NCBI GenBank assembly: GCA_903927185.1
Contig: CAIYLW010000084.1
Coordinates: forward strand, 62,001 to 126,000
DNA length: 64,000 nt
Direction of reading: 5' to 3'
Source of the DNA: an uncultured Bacteroidota bacterium
GTDB taxonomy: Bacteria > Bacteroidota > Bacteroidia > Chitinophagales > Chitinophagaceae
The stretch's first letter is position 1, and each line of letters begins with the position of its first letter. Below are positions 19,520 to 29,261 of this stretch, in pieces. Under the pieces are notes generated by a model. That model made no database searches, was not told the origin of the DNA, and was given only the letters and a program-made list of their open reading frames with translations. The translations under genes were made by a program, and so were the position numbers.

Positions 19520-19677
19520 TACCAACTTTATATGACCCTAAAATAACTTATGTAGAAACAAGTGGATTCAAATTGGGGCAACTTGCATTCAAACAAATGT
19601 TTGCTAGTTTAAAAGGACTAAACGAAATAGAAGAAGTAATGTTAGAATCTATCTTAGTCGAAGGAGATTCACTATAA
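19498..19677 (+). pseudogene. Remnant of a LacI/GalR-type regulator (C-terminal fragment)
   Basis: In a different frame from the SRPBCC gene, about 55 codons are open up to a TAA at 19675. They read like the end of the sugar-binding domain of a LacI-family regulator: PKITYVETSGFKLGQLAFKQ, then MLESILVEGDSL before the stop. There is no DNA-binding domain and no start codon upstream in frame (a stop lies at 19495). This looks like the decayed tail of a deleted gene. The identification rests on recalled family patterns, not a search. Confidence 0.45.
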
Positions 19678-19901
19678 ATTGTTTACCACATTTATATATT
19701 ATAAAATCCATTTCAAAAGGTTGATTCATTAAATTCACCTTAAGTTTTAGAATAAAACAATTTGTAATCTTTCTTCGAACTAAATTTACAATCTCTAACG
19801 ATTTGTAACGAATGGTTTCAATCTCCGGGTGCACTCGCATCGCTCATTCCTATCATTCACTGTTACTGCTATATTATTCTTCGAACCAAAATGGTCATTA
19901 A
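19678..19901. other. Intergenic region before kup, no gene seen
   Basis: This AT-rich stretch between the LacI remnant and kup has no plausible coding frame on either strand. I looked for a c-di-AMP (ydaO-type) riboswitch, which often precedes potassium transporters, and did not find its conserved core. It presumably holds the kup promoter. Confidence 0.5.
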
Positions 19902-21929
19902 ATGCCTTCCCAACATCAGGCTGGTCACAGCCAAATTAGTAAGATCAGTTTAGCTGGTTTAATTGTTACTCTAGGAATTATTTATGGAGATATTGGTACT
20001 TCGCCACTCTATGTTTTTAGATCCATTATGGGTGAAAGACAAATAACTGAGCAGTTGGTATACGGTGGTATTTCCTGTGTTATTTGGACACTTACTCTTC
20101 AGACTACTTTCAAATATGTGTTTCTAACTTTAAGAGCAGACAACCGAGGGGAGGGAGGGATATTCTCCCTGTATGCATTAGTTAGGCGTTACGCAAAATG
20201 GTTATATATACCCGCAATTATTGGTGCAGCAACACTTTTGGCCGATGGTATTATTACCCCACCTATTTCTGTTTCTTCAGCTGTTGAAGGTTTAAGTGGC
20301 ATTCACGGATTAGAAAACGCTATCGTTCCAGGAAACAATTTAACGGTTGGCATTGTAATTGGCATTATCTCACTCTTGTTTTTCTTTCAAAGATTTGGAA
20401 CTAAGGTAGTGGGATTTGCTTTTGGTCCGATTATGCTTGTCTGGTTTTCAATGATTTTGTTTATGGGAGCATTACAAATCAATCATATGCCAGGGATTAT
20501 AAGAGCGTTTAATCCTTATTATGCCTATGATTTATTGGTAAATTATCCGAAAGGATTTTGGTTATTAGGAGCTGTTTTCCTTTGTACTACTGGAGCTGAA
20601 GCATTATATAGCGATTTGGGACATTGTGGAAGAAAAAACATTCAGGTAAGTTGGATCTTTGTAAAAATTGCTTTGATCATCAATTATATGGGACAAGGAG
20701 CATGGATCTTATTATATGCATCCCAACAACATGGCGTTCATCCTGATATTATTCCTACATTAAATGGGTTAAATCCTTTTTACGAATTAATGCCGCATTG
20801 GTTTCTATTAACTGGTGTTATCATTGCCACTTTGGCAACTATTATTGCTAGTCAGGCTTTGATCAGTGGATCGTTTACTTTAATTAACGAAGCCATTAGT
20901 TTGAACTGCTGGCCAAGAGTTACCATAAAATTTCCAACAGATATCAAGGGGCAAATTTATATACCAAGTCTTAACTGGATTCTTTGGATTGGTTGTATCG
21001 GTATGATGTTATATTTCAGAGAAAGTGCACTCATGGAAGCTGCCTATGGATTTTCCATTGTAATTGCCATGTTAATGACTACCTCTTTGATGTTTGTTTA
21101 TATGCGGATGGTTAGAAAATGGAATTCAGCACTTATTACCATCATCATGTTGGTATTTGTAACAGTGGAATTTGCCTTCTTTATTACCAATGTGGCTAAG
21201 ATTAAACAACGTTGGATGTTCCTGTTCTTTGAATTTGGTTTAATTTTTATTATGGTGATCTGGTATCGCGCTAGAAAAATTACTAACAGATATTTGCAGT
21301 TTGTAAAATTATCAGATTATACAAAAAGATTACTTGATTTAAGTGTAGATAAAGACTATCCTAAATATGCAACTCACCTTGTTTATCTAACGAAAGCTGA
21401 TTATGAAGGCGAGATTGAAAAACGTATTATGCATAGTATTCTTCACAGAAAGCCTAAAAGGGCGGAAGTATATTGGTTTGTGCATATACATCGTTCCGAT
21501 AATCCATATTCCATGGAATTTACTACTAAAGAAATAATACCTGGAAAGATTGTAAGAGTAGATTTTAATCTTGGATTTAGGGTTCAATTAAGGATTAATC
21601 AGCTCTTTAAAAAGGTGATGCAGGATATGTATGCTCATCATGAGATTAATATTGAGAATAAATATGAAAGCCTGGAAAGCAATACATTCCATGCAGACAT
21701 AACTTATGTAATCATTGAAACATTCCTTTCAGTAGAGAACGAATTCTCAATGAAAGAAGGCTTTATCATGGATTCTTATTTTGCCATCAAGAATTATTCA
21801 CAGTCTGATCAAAAAGCATTTGGATTGGATACAGCTTCTACGGTTGTAGAACATGTTCCATTTATTATCAGCCCTAAATTGAACTTTCCTTTACAAAGAA
21901 GAAATGGATATCGGGAAGAATTGCATTAA
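19902..21929 (+). CDS. kup: Kup-type potassium uptake protein
   Basis: A 675-residue K+/H+ symporter of the KUP/HAK/KT family. The signature LGIIYGDIGTSPLYVF is near the N-terminus; it is followed by RADNRGEGGIFSLYALVRR and about twelve transmembrane helices to residue 460, then a roughly 200-residue cytoplasmic C-terminal domain. Length is normal for bacterial Kup (about 620-700). It imports potassium with protons at low external K+. The gene is monocistronic with a strong terminator shared with the convergent GHL10 gene. Confidence 0.95.
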   Translation: MPSQHQAGHSQISKISLAGLIVTLGIIYGDIGTSPLYVFRSIMGERQITEQLVYGGISCVIWTLTLQTTFKYVFLTLRADNRGEGGIFSLYALVRRYAKWLYIPAIIGAATLLADGIITPPISVSSAVEGLSGIHGLENAIVPGNNLTVGIVIGIISLLFFFQRFGTKVVGFAFGPIMLVWFSMILFMGALQINHMPGIIRAFNPYYAYDLLVNYPKGFWLLGAVFLCTTGAEALYSDLGHCGRKNIQVSWIFVKIALIINYMGQGAWILLYASQQHGVHPDIIPTLNGLNPFYELMPHWFLLTGVIIATLATIIASQALISGSFTLINEAISLNCWPRVTIKFPTDIKGQIYIPSLNWILWIGCIGMMLYFRESALMEAAYGFSIVIAMLMTTSLMFVYMRMVRKWNSALITIIMLVFVTVEFAFFITNVAKIKQRWMFLFFEFGLIFIMVIWYRARKITNRYLQFVKLSDYTKRLLDLSVDKDYPKYATHLVYLTKADYEGEIEKRIMHSILHRKPKRAEVYWFVHIHRSDNPYSMEFTTKEIIPGKIVRVDFNLGFRVQLRINQLFKKVMQDMYAHHEINIENKYESLESNTFHADITYVIIETFLSVENEFSMKEGFIMDSYFAIKNYSQSDQKAFGLDTASTVVEHVPFIISPKLNFPLQRRNGYREELH

Positions 21930-21947
21930 TTACCATAATAACAAATA

Positions 21948-21987
21948 AAAATCCTGAAATTGTAAATTTGATTTCAGGATTTTTATT
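21948..21987. terminator. Bidirectional terminator between kup and GHL10 gene
   Basis: A perfect 13-bp stem (21948-21960 with 21971-21983) with a 10-base loop is followed by a T-rich tract on the plus strand. The 3' arm touches the stop codon of the convergent gene. Confidence 0.85.
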
Positions 21988-23464
21988 TTAATTCTACCAA
22001 TTGACTTACATTATTATTCCTGTCAACCGAAGCTACACAAACGCGTTTGCCCTCAATATCTGGAACATTAGCAAGGCTAAAACGAGCTGTTTTTTCTGAT
22101 ACAATTACCTGCACTAATTGTGCATTAGTTAGTTTCGTTTCTACACCTTGATCCAGAATAAATACAGCAAATGATTTGATTTTCTCGTTGCCATTATTGG
22201 TGAGTTCTATTAATCCGTTTTGCAATTTTGTTACCATTGGTTGAACAGGAACAGCATCATCAATCCATGGTATTGGAGGTACCAATGCAGGGTAGTAATA
22301 ATAATTATTTTTCAAACTATCACTCCAGCCAAGCGGATTCTTTTCAAAAACTTTACTGTTGAAAAAAACACTTCCCTGAGTTGTTTTAAACTTTCTTAAT
22401 GCTTCGATTTGTTTGGGAATTTCTGCTGGGTTTCTCCAGGCTAAATTGCTGCCTGCTCTATAAAATCCGTGCCCAATAAATAATTGTCGTCCATAAGTAT
22501 GTTGATTCCACCATTCTAATAAAGTATCATAATCTGCCAATTTATGACCACGTTCCCAATACAATTGTGGTACCACATAATCGATCCAACCCTTTTCAAG
22601 CCATAATAAAATATCTGCATAAAGATCATCATAATTGGTTTGACCCCCTTTAGTTTCGCTACCCATTGGATCCTGGCTTTTATTGCGCCATATTCCGAAA
22701 GGGCTGATACCAAACTTCACACGTGGATTGGTACTACGAATGGTTTCATATAATAGTTTGATAATACTATCGCAATTACTCCTGCGCCAGTTTTCTTTAT
22801 TCATCCCTTTGCCATATTGCAAATAAGATGATTGATCAGGAAATTCTTTTCCAGCAATTCGGTAAGGATAAAAATAGTCGTCCATATGAATCGCATCAAT
22901 ATCGTATCTACTTAAAATGTCTTTTACCACATTTGCAGTATGCTGGCGTACTTCTGGTAGTGCAGGGTTAAAATATTTTTTACCACCGTAAACTAAAAAC
23001 CATTCTGGATGAAGTTTGGATAAATGTGTTGGCGCAATAGATGAAGTGCGCATATTAAATACTGCGCGATATGGATTTAGCCAGGCATGAAATTCTAAAC
23101 CGCGATTATGCGTTTCTTTAATCATAAATTCTAATGGATCATAGAAAGGAGATGGCGCTTTGCCTTGTTGACCAGTTAAAAATTCACTCCATGGTTCGTA
23201 ATTTGAGGGATAGAGCGCATCACCTGCAGGACGTATTTGAACAATCACAGCGTTCATGCCATTTTGCTGATGCATATCCAACAACTTAATATATTCTGTT
23301 TTTTGTTCCGCTACTGATATGTTCTTTGAACTAGGCCAATCGATATTATCTACAGTAGCTACCCAAACTGCTCTAAATTCATAATTACGGGGGGGTTGTG
23401 TGTTGCCTGAAAAATAGTATAAACAACCAATGATGAATAGGCATAACGTAATTGAGCTCTTCAT
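21983..23464 (-). CDS. Exported GHL10 (DUF187) glycoside-hydrolase-like protein
   Basis: A 493-residue exported protein with an N-terminal hydrophobic signal segment (LCLFIIGCLYYFSGN). The core is the GHL10/DUF187 barrel: FRAVWVATVDNIDWPS, then NAVIVQIRPAGDALYPS, the likely active-site strand DIDAIHMDDYFYPYR, and VKFGISPFGIW. A C-terminal beta domain of roughly 100 residues follows (about 390-493). Relatives are periplasmic or lipoprotein glycosidases thought to act on peptidoglycan or cell-surface glycans; activity is inferred. The gene stands alone on its strand. Confidence 0.88.
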   Translation of the reverse strand: MKSSITLCLFIIGCLYYFSGNTQPPRNYEFRAVWVATVDNIDWPSSKNISVAEQKTEYIKLLDMHQQNGMNAVIVQIRPAGDALYPSNYEPWSEFLTGQQGKAPSPFYDPLEFMIKETHNRGLEFHAWLNPYRAVFNMRTSSIAPTHLSKLHPEWFLVYGGKKYFNPALPEVRQHTANVVKDILSRYDIDAIHMDDYFYPYRIAGKEFPDQSSYLQYGKGMNKENWRRSNCDSIIKLLYETIRSTNPRVKFGISPFGIWRNKSQDPMGSETKGGQTNYDDLYADILLWLEKGWIDYVVPQLYWERGHKLADYDTLLEWWNQHTYGRQLFIGHGFYRAGSNLAWRNPAEIPKQIEALRKFKTTQGSVFFNSKVFEKNPLGWSDSLKNNYYYYPALVPPIPWIDDAVPVQPMVTKLQNGLIELTNNGNEKIKSFAVFILDQGVETKLTNAQLVQVIVSEKTARFSLANVPDIEGKRVCVASVDRNNNVSQLVELK

Positions 23465-23547
23465 ACCGCGAATTTAAACTTATGTTCTTCGGCAAAAAAA
23501 AATGTGGAAGGAATTTGAAATAGTCTGTGGTAATGCACATTTGCTCA

Positions 23548-23997
23548 TTACTTTTCTCTAACCTTATCTAGCAGTGTGCTTAGTTGTACGGCTTCTTCTT
23601 CAGTTAGATTACACATTATATTGTCGATATCAGCATTTCTAATATCAAGCTGTTCTAACAAATCCAGACCTTTTCGAGAAATACAAATATCCACTAAACG
23701 TTTATCAGAAATACAGGTTGTTTTTTCTGCTAATCCTTTTAAAACTAATCGATCAACCAGTCTGCTGGTATCGCTCATTTTATCAAGCATACGATCGCGA
23801 ATTTGTAGGGTGCTGATTGGATTTTTGCTGCCTCTTAGAATGCGTAAAATATTGTATTGCTGATTAGTAATATCAGCTTCGTCAAATATATGCTTCAACT
23901 TTTCATTAATCCAGTTACAGGTGTAAATGAGATTAACTTCAGCTCTCTGATAGTCGTTTCTAAACTGATACTGGTTTATGTCTTTTTCTATTCCCAT
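23548..23997 (-). CDS. MarR-family transcriptional regulator
   Basis: A 149-residue winged-helix regulator. The N-terminal helices EVNLIYTCNWINEKLKHIF lead to the DNA-binding domain (about residues 45-110): NILRILRGSKNPISTLQIRD, then SRLVDRLVLKGLAEK and the wing ISDKRLVDICIS. MarR dimers usually repress genes in response to small phenolic or lipophilic ligands or oxidants. There is no divergent target gene; the next gene upstream is on the same strand 118 bases away, so the regulon is not apparent. Confidence 0.9.
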   Translation of the reverse strand: MGIEKDINQYQFRNDYQRAEVNLIYTCNWINEKLKHIFDEADITNQQYNILRILRGSKNPISTLQIRDRMLDKMSDTSRLVDRLVLKGLAEKTTCISDKRLVDICISRKGLDLLEQLDIRNADIDNIMCNLTEEEAVQLSTLLDKVREK

Positions 23998-24114
23998 GCT
24001 CAGATGATATCCCCTATTCCTGGTTTGAAATACTTTTCAGATGCAAAGCTAAAGGGTTAAATTAAAAAAACATTAAAATATATTTATTTTTTTATAAAGG
24101 GCTCCATCTAAATT

Positions 24115-25146
24115 TTAATCTTCCCATACACTTAGTCCTTCACTGCAGTTAGCGCATATATCAATATTTTTTCGACTCTTGGTTAAGTCATTTCTAAATT
24201 GCAGGTAATTAGGATTTTTCCAGAGTTCTTTAAAACTTTGGTTGTTAAGATTACCCAGCTGGTGCATAGCATCTTTATCAAAACAACAGGGAACTACTAA
24301 GCCATCCCAACTAATCACATTGGCATGCCAAAGCCTCCAGCAATGGTTACTTAGTCCTGATTTCACCAGTCTTTTTCCATCTTTTCCTGTTTTATATCTA
24401 CTGTATTTATCAATTGTAGGAACCAGTTGATGGGGGTCGTTCTCAAAATCGTAAACCTGTGCCGTTTTAAAGCGCACTTGATCAACCCCTATTTCAGCAC
24501 CTAATTTTTTAATGGCTTCAATCTGATGTTGATTGGGTTTTACAACTAAGAACTGAAAAAAAACAAAAGGGGTTTTGCTATTAAGGGCTTTTTTCCATTT
24601 TACAATGTTTTTAGCTCCATCCAATACTTTCTCCAGATTGCCACCAATCCTGTATTGTTCGTAAACGTCTTGAGTGGTTCCGTCAATTGAAATAATCAAT
24701 CGATCTAAACCGCTTTCCACTGTTGCTTTTGCCTTAGCATCTGTTAAATAATGGGCATTTGTAGATGTTGCCGTATAGATTTTTTTCTCATGAGCATATC
24801 GAACCATGTCAAGAAAATCAGGGTTTAAATAGGGCTCACCTTGAAAATAAAAAATCAAATAGAGTAATTCCTTATAAATTTCGTCAATCGTTTTTTTAAA
24901 GAAACTTTGATCCAGCATTCCAGTTGGGCGGGTAAACGCCCTCATACCACTCGGACATTCGGGGCAGCGAAGGTTACAGGAAGTGGTTGGCTCAAAAGAG
25001 ATAGAAATAGGGTATCCCCATTGAATGGGATTGCCTGTTAGCCTAGTTAGCCGGTAACTACTGTAAACTTTGCAAGCATTCCAGAATCTTCGAGGACTGC
25101 TTTTTTTAAGAAGATTTATGGTATCGTTCCAATTAAAATAGGGCAT
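24115..25146 (-). CDS. Radical SAM/SPASM domain protein
   Basis: With the start at 25146 (MPYFNWND) the protein has 343 residues; the frame is open to 25278 but the extra 44 residues look unlike the family. The radical-SAM cluster motif CNLRCPEC gives C57, C61, C64 (preceded by SFEPTTS). A C-terminal SPASM domain supplies auxiliary cluster cysteines (CWRLWH, VVPCCFDKDA, ICANCSEG). Such enzymes modify peptides or act as anaerobic sulfatase-maturase-like or glycan-related enzymes. There is no candidate substrate peptide next to it. It lies upstream of and divergent from the FNR-like gene. Confidence 0.85.
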   Translation of the reverse strand: MPYFNWNDTINLLKKSSPRRFWNACKVYSSYRLTRLTGNPIQWGYPISISFEPTTSCNLRCPECPSGMRAFTRPTGMLDQSFFKKTIDEIYKELLYLIFYFQGEPYLNPDFLDMVRYAHEKKIYTATSTNAHYLTDAKAKATVESGLDRLIISIDGTTQDVYEQYRIGGNLEKVLDGAKNIVKWKKALNSKTPFVFFQFLVVKPNQHQIEAIKKLGAEIGVDQVRFKTAQVYDFENDPHQLVPTIDKYSRYKTGKDGKRLVKSGLSNHCWRLWHANVISWDGLVVPCCFDKDAMHQLGNLNNQSFKELWKNPNYLQFRNDLTKSRKNIDICANCSEGLSVWED

Positions 25147-25413
25147 AATGGTTGTAAAAATAAGATTAACTAGGTTTTTAAATGCTTTATTAATTAACTT
25201 AATCTGTTTTGGCAATCTCATTAAATTAGTTGAAATTAGAAGCACAAAAGCGATCTCTTTTGGGAATGCTTTTTCCAATATTCAATTTATAGCTAACTTG
25301 CAGCACCCAAGTAACTGTTTAGTAAAATCGATGATTTTTATGAACAGTGGTTGGTTTGTGTAATTTTATATGAAATTTTGCATGTTTAGTTTAAACAATC
25401 ATAAATTTTTTTC

Positions 25414-26124
25414 ATGACCCACTTTCATGATCCTACTACCTGTCAGTCCTGTGCCCAGAGATTTACATCAGTATTTTGTAAGGCTAAGCAGGAATTTATC
25501 GAGGAGATAAACGAACAAAAAATTTGTAATATCTATAAGAAGGGGCAAACCCTTTTTAACGAAGGATCTTACCCATTTGGCGTTTATTGTATCAATGATG
25601 GTAAGGTTAAATTATCTCATCTGGGAGATGATGGGAAAGAACAAATAATCCGGTTATTAAGAGGTGGGGATGTGTTAGGTTATCGAGCACTTTTAAGTGG
25701 AGAAAGGTATAGCGCCAGTGCAATTGCATTAGAAGACACGCAAGTTTGTTTTATTCCAAAAGAGTTGTTCATAAGTGTGCTCAAAAGTGATACAGGACTT
25801 GCATTTGAGATGATGAAATTATTGAGTGATGAATTACATAAAGCAGAAGTGAAACTCACGCATCTTGCGCAAAAACCAATACGCGAAAGGTTAGCAGAAA
25901 CTTTACTTTTCATCAAGGAAACTTATGGATTTGAAGCAGATGGTGTTACACTAAGTGTACGCTTATCGCGTGAAGAAATCGCAAATCTAGTAGGTACTGC
26001 CACAGAGTCTACCATTCGTTTACTATCTGAATTCAAAAAAGATGGAATGGTTGAATTAGATGGGAAAAAAATTAAAATCTTACGCCAAAAAGAACTCATA
26101 AAGACAGCAAATCTTCAAGATTAA
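25414..26124 (+). CDS. fnr: FNR-type (Crp/Fnr) redox-sensing transcriptional regulator
   Basis: A 236-residue Crp/Fnr protein. N-terminal cysteines C10, C13 and C22 plus C112 (TQVCFIP) resemble the four ligands of the oxygen-labile [4Fe-4S] cluster of FNR, though the spacing CX2CX8C differs from E. coli. The cyclic-nucleotide-like beta roll (35-140) and dimerisation helix are followed by the helix-turn-helix REEIANLVGTATESTIRLLS (ExxxR recognition helix). It lies just upstream of the cbb3 oxidase cluster. Two promoters downstream contain FNR-like boxes, so it is the obvious local regulator. Oxygen sensing itself is inferred. Confidence 0.88.
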   Translation: MTHFHDPTTCQSCAQRFTSVFCKAKQEFIEEINEQKICNIYKKGQTLFNEGSYPFGVYCINDGKVKLSHLGDDGKEQIIRLLRGGDVLGYRALLSGERYSASAIALEDTQVCFIPKELFISVLKSDTGLAFEMMKLLSDELHKAEVKLTHLAQKPIRERLAETLLFIKETYGFEADGVTLSVRLSREEIANLVGTATESTIRLLSEFKKDGMVELDGKKIKILRQKELIKTANLQD

Positions 26125-26142
26125 AGGGCAGATTGGCAATTC

Positions 26143-26213
26143 AAAACATGACAAAAATCATGCATCTTATTGAGTAGTGTCATTTGCTAAAGCTCTATAC
26201 GTTAATATCTTGC
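26143..26213 (+). promoter_or_regulatory. FNR-type promoter upstream of hemerythrin/ccoI
   Basis: Two 14-bp FNR-like dyads, ATGACAAAAATCAT (26148-26161) and TTGAGTAGTGTCAT (26170-26183), have centres 22 bp apart. Downstream, TTTG (26183-26186) and a -7-like TATCTTGC (26206-26213) place the second dyad about 41 bp before the expected transcription start, the class II activator position. The same arrangement recurs at 29262-29332. Confidence 0.6.
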
Positions 26214-26229
26214 ACGTAAATAGAGTTAG

Positions 26230-26757
26230 ATGTTAACTAATCAAAACGAAATAGTTTCAAATGAATTGCTAACCCCGGAAGGGTTATGTGCACTCATATT
26301 GAAGGATTATCATCCTTCAATTACTGAATCATGCCGTAAAATCGAAATATTCTTATTGTCAAATCATTATGGAAAGGATATTTCTATACCATTGTCGGAA
26401 TTAGTTCATTTGATTTTTATGAAATTAAATGATGAGATCAAACATTTTTTCCTGAAAGAATCAGGAATTATTTTCCCTGCAATAAAAAAGAATGTAAAAA
26501 ATAAAACTACTAAGGAAGCAGGAAATCTTTTACAAGCTCCTGCACTTGAAACAATACATCAACGTCAGCAAGTAATTACCAACTTACTTCAGAAGTTAAG
26601 GCATTTATTACAAGATTATAATATCCAACCATCCTGGCACAAAGACTGGAGAGAATGTGTCAACGAAATGTTTCAACTGGAAAGCAAAGTGTATCAATGG
26701 ATACATTTAGAAGGCAGTTTATTGTACCCTAAAATTACGGGTAAGTCGAACCATTAA
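26230..26757 (+). CDS. Hemerythrin-like protein (RIC/ScdA-like)
   Basis: A 175-residue, all-helical protein. Histidine and acidic residues recur in the spacing of di-iron hemerythrin-like proteins: KDYHPSI (near 27), EIKHFFLKESGIIFP, LETIHQRQQVI and YQWIHLEGSLLYPK. It resembles the C-terminal hemerythrin domain of RIC (YtfE/ScdA) proteins, which repair iron-sulfur clusters after nitric oxide or oxidative damage; the N-terminal ScdA domain is absent. It is the first gene after an FNR-type promoter and is followed by ccoI, which fits a role in micro-oxic or nitrosative conditions. Confidence 0.75.
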   Translation: MLTNQNEIVSNELLTPEGLCALILKDYHPSITESCRKIEIFLLSNHYGKDISIPLSELVHLIFMKLNDEIKHFFLKESGIIFPAIKKNVKNKTTKEAGNLLQAPALETIHQRQQVITNLLQKLRHLLQDYNIQPSWHKDWRECVNEMFQLESKVYQWIHLEGSLLYPKITGKSNH

Positions 26758-26810
26758 TTGAATCAGATATAATTCCCCCATCAATAAGTATTTATTAGTA
26801 AATTCAATAC

Positions 26811-29225
26811 ATGCCTGAAATAGCTGTTTCACAAACATCGGTAGTGCAATGTTATCATTGTGGGGAAGACTGCGATGAGAAAACGATTATTGCTCACGAA
26901 AAAAATTTTTGTTGTGAGGGCTGCAAGATGGTATTTGAGATTTTGAATAAAACTGGAATGTGTGATTATTATACCATTAGCAACAATCCAGGAACCAATC
27001 AGCGCATCAAAATCCGCGAAGATAAATTTGCTTTTCTTGATGATCAGAAAATTCAAAATGCCTTACTAAGTTTTACAAACGATTCGGAAACTCATGTAAA
27101 CTTCTATTTGCCGCAAATGCACTGTAGTAGCTGTTTGTGGCTGCTTGAGAATTTGCATAGGCTGAATGAACATATAATTGGATCGAAAGTGAATTTCGAA
27201 AGAAAAGAAGCAGATATTGTATTTGATCACCGAAAAGTTTCGATGCGTCAAGTGGCTGAATTATTAACCTCAATTGGATACGAACCGTATATCAGTTTTA
27301 AAGACTTAAAAAAGCAACGTCCAAGTCTTAATATGTCTAAGATATATAAGCTAGGTGTTGCAGGATTTTGTTTTGCAAATATTATGCTGTTTAGTTTTCC
27401 TGAATACCTCGGAATAGATTCTCAGGAGTTGTTTTTGCAAGGCACTTTTAGGTACATGAATGTAATATTAAGTTTGCCCGTTTTCTTTTATAGCAGTTCT
27501 GAATTTTATATCAGCGCATGGAAAAGTTTGAAGCATGGTTTTTTGAATATCGATGCGCCCATTGTTTTAGCTGTTGTAGTAGCATTTGGGAGAAGCTTAT
27601 ATGAAGTATTTAGTGAAACAGGGGCTGGATATTTTGATTCCATGACAGGTATCGTTTTCTTTATGTTGATTGGTAGAGTATTACAGGATAAAACTTATCA
27701 GCAATTGAGTTTTGAGCGAGATTATACTGCTTATTTCCCTATTGCAGTTACAAGAATTAAAAACGATCAATCTGAGTCGGTTGCTTTGCCAGACATTGTT
27801 TTAGATGATACTCTTTTGATACATCATCAGGAACTTATTCCTGCTGATGGTATATTAACCAGGGGAAAGGCTTTAATCGATTATAGTTTTGTAACAGGTG
27901 AATCTGTTCCAGTTGAAAAAGAAATGGGAGAAATTGTATATGCAGGTGGCAAACAAATTGGAAGCAATATTGAATTACTAGTGATAAAAGAAGTATCTCA
28001 AAGTTATTTAACTAAACTCTGGAATCGGTCCGAATTTCAACGCGATAAAAATGATGATGAACGTTCCTTCGTTCATTTATTAAGCCGTTATTTCACCTGG
28101 ATTTTATTTGCCATCGCTATATCTGCTGCTATATATTGGTGGGTAATTGATCCAACAAAAATTGGACATGTAGTTACCTCTGTTTTAATTGTAGCCTGTC
28201 CTTGTTCGCTTTTATTAAGTAATACTTATACGAATGGGAATATCTTAAGAAGATTGGGGCGTAACCAATTCTATCTTCGAAATGCTCAAACTATTGAAGA
28301 CATAGCCAATATCAATTATATCGTATTTGATAAAACGGGAACACTTACAACGGGTAGATATCAAGACATTAATTATGATGGTGAAATTTTGAATGATTCC
28401 ATTAAAAGAAAAATTGCAATATTAGCCTCTCACTCAACACATCCCATGAGTAAGGCAATTACCATCTGGGCTAAGCAATTGGATTCTCAAAATATTCAAG
28501 TGGTCGATTTTAATGAGATTCCTGGTAAAGGAATTGAAGGAACTGTAGAAGGAGAAAAATTGAAACTGGGGTCTGCTTTTTTTGTAAAAAAAGTAGAACA
28601 AGGAGGCGCATTGGGTTCAGCCGTTTTTATTTCTGTTAATGGAACTGTACTAGGTAGATTTGGTTTTAGAAATCATTATCGAGAGCAGGTTCCAACAATC
28701 ATGAAACGACTTCGAAAACTTGGGTATCCCATTTCAATACTCAGTGGAGATAATGCAGGAGAAAAAGAATATTTAGAAAATTTATTAGGAAAGGATACCC
28801 CCATTTTATTTCATCAAAGGCCAGAGGATAAATTAGAAGCTATTAAAATGATTCAGGCTTCTGGGAAAAAAGTAATGATGGTGGGAGATGGGTTAAATGA
28901 TGCAGGTGCACTCAAGCAAGCAGATGTTGGAATAGCCATCACTGAAAATACAGCCACATTTACGCCAGCTAGTGATGTTATCCTAGGAGCTTCCATGCTT
29001 CCTAGATTTCACCAGTTTTTACACTTGTGTAAAGCAAATAAGGTATTGGTGTGGACTGCATTTATTGTTTCTATACTTTACAATATAGTAGGGGAGTCTT
29101 TTGCAGTGAGTGGTCATTTATCGCCCATGGTTGCAGCTATTTTGATGCCAGCAAGCAGCCTAACCATTTTACTCATCAGTTTTGGGGCAAGCAATCTTTT
29201 GAGTTGGAAAATGGGGCTTAAATAA
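26811..29225 (+). CDS. ccoI: Copper-transporting P-type ATPase for cbb3 oxidase assembly
   Basis: An 804-residue P1B-type ATPase of the CcoI/FixI group. An N-terminal cysteine-rich metal module (C14, C17, C21, C34, C35, C38) precedes a heavy-metal-associated domain with MHCSSC (C105, C108). Further motifs are TGES (362-365), the transmembrane metal site CPC (463-465), the phosphorylation site DKTGT (Asp507), SHSTHPMSKA and GDGLND. It exports Cu across the inner membrane to supply the CuB centre of CcoN. The position immediately before ccoS and ccoN supports this over a detoxification role. Confidence 0.93.
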   Translation: MPEIAVSQTSVVQCYHCGEDCDEKTIIAHEKNFCCEGCKMVFEILNKTGMCDYYTISNNPGTNQRIKIREDKFAFLDDQKIQNALLSFTNDSETHVNFYLPQMHCSSCLWLLENLHRLNEHIIGSKVNFERKEADIVFDHRKVSMRQVAELLTSIGYEPYISFKDLKKQRPSLNMSKIYKLGVAGFCFANIMLFSFPEYLGIDSQELFLQGTFRYMNVILSLPVFFYSSSEFYISAWKSLKHGFLNIDAPIVLAVVVAFGRSLYEVFSETGAGYFDSMTGIVFFMLIGRVLQDKTYQQLSFERDYTAYFPIAVTRIKNDQSESVALPDIVLDDTLLIHHQELIPADGILTRGKALIDYSFVTGESVPVEKEMGEIVYAGGKQIGSNIELLVIKEVSQSYLTKLWNRSEFQRDKNDDERSFVHLLSRYFTWILFAIAISAAIYWWVIDPTKIGHVVTSVLIVACPCSLLLSNTYTNGNILRRLGRNQFYLRNAQTIEDIANINYIVFDKTGTLTTGRYQDINYDGEILNDSIKRKIAILASHSTHPMSKAITIWAKQLDSQNIQVVDFNEIPGKGIEGTVEGEKLKLGSAFFVKKVEQGGALGSAVFISVNGTVLGRFGFRNHYREQVPTIMKRLRKLGYPISILSGDNAGEKEYLENLLGKDTPILFHQRPEDKLEAIKMIQASGKKVMMVGDGLNDAGALKQADVGIAITENTATFTPASDVILGASMLPRFHQFLHLCKANKVLVWTAFIVSILYNIVGESFAVSGHLSPMVAAILMPASSLTILLISFGASNLLSWKMGLK

Positions 29226-29261
29226 TCAGATTCGAAATTTGAATATGGGTTGATTTTTCAT

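Noticed and set aside
25147..25278. 44-residue N-terminal extension of the radical-SAM protein
   Set aside because: Hydrophobic sequence unlike the family, and an internal Met at 25146 gives a standard N-terminus; not excluded.
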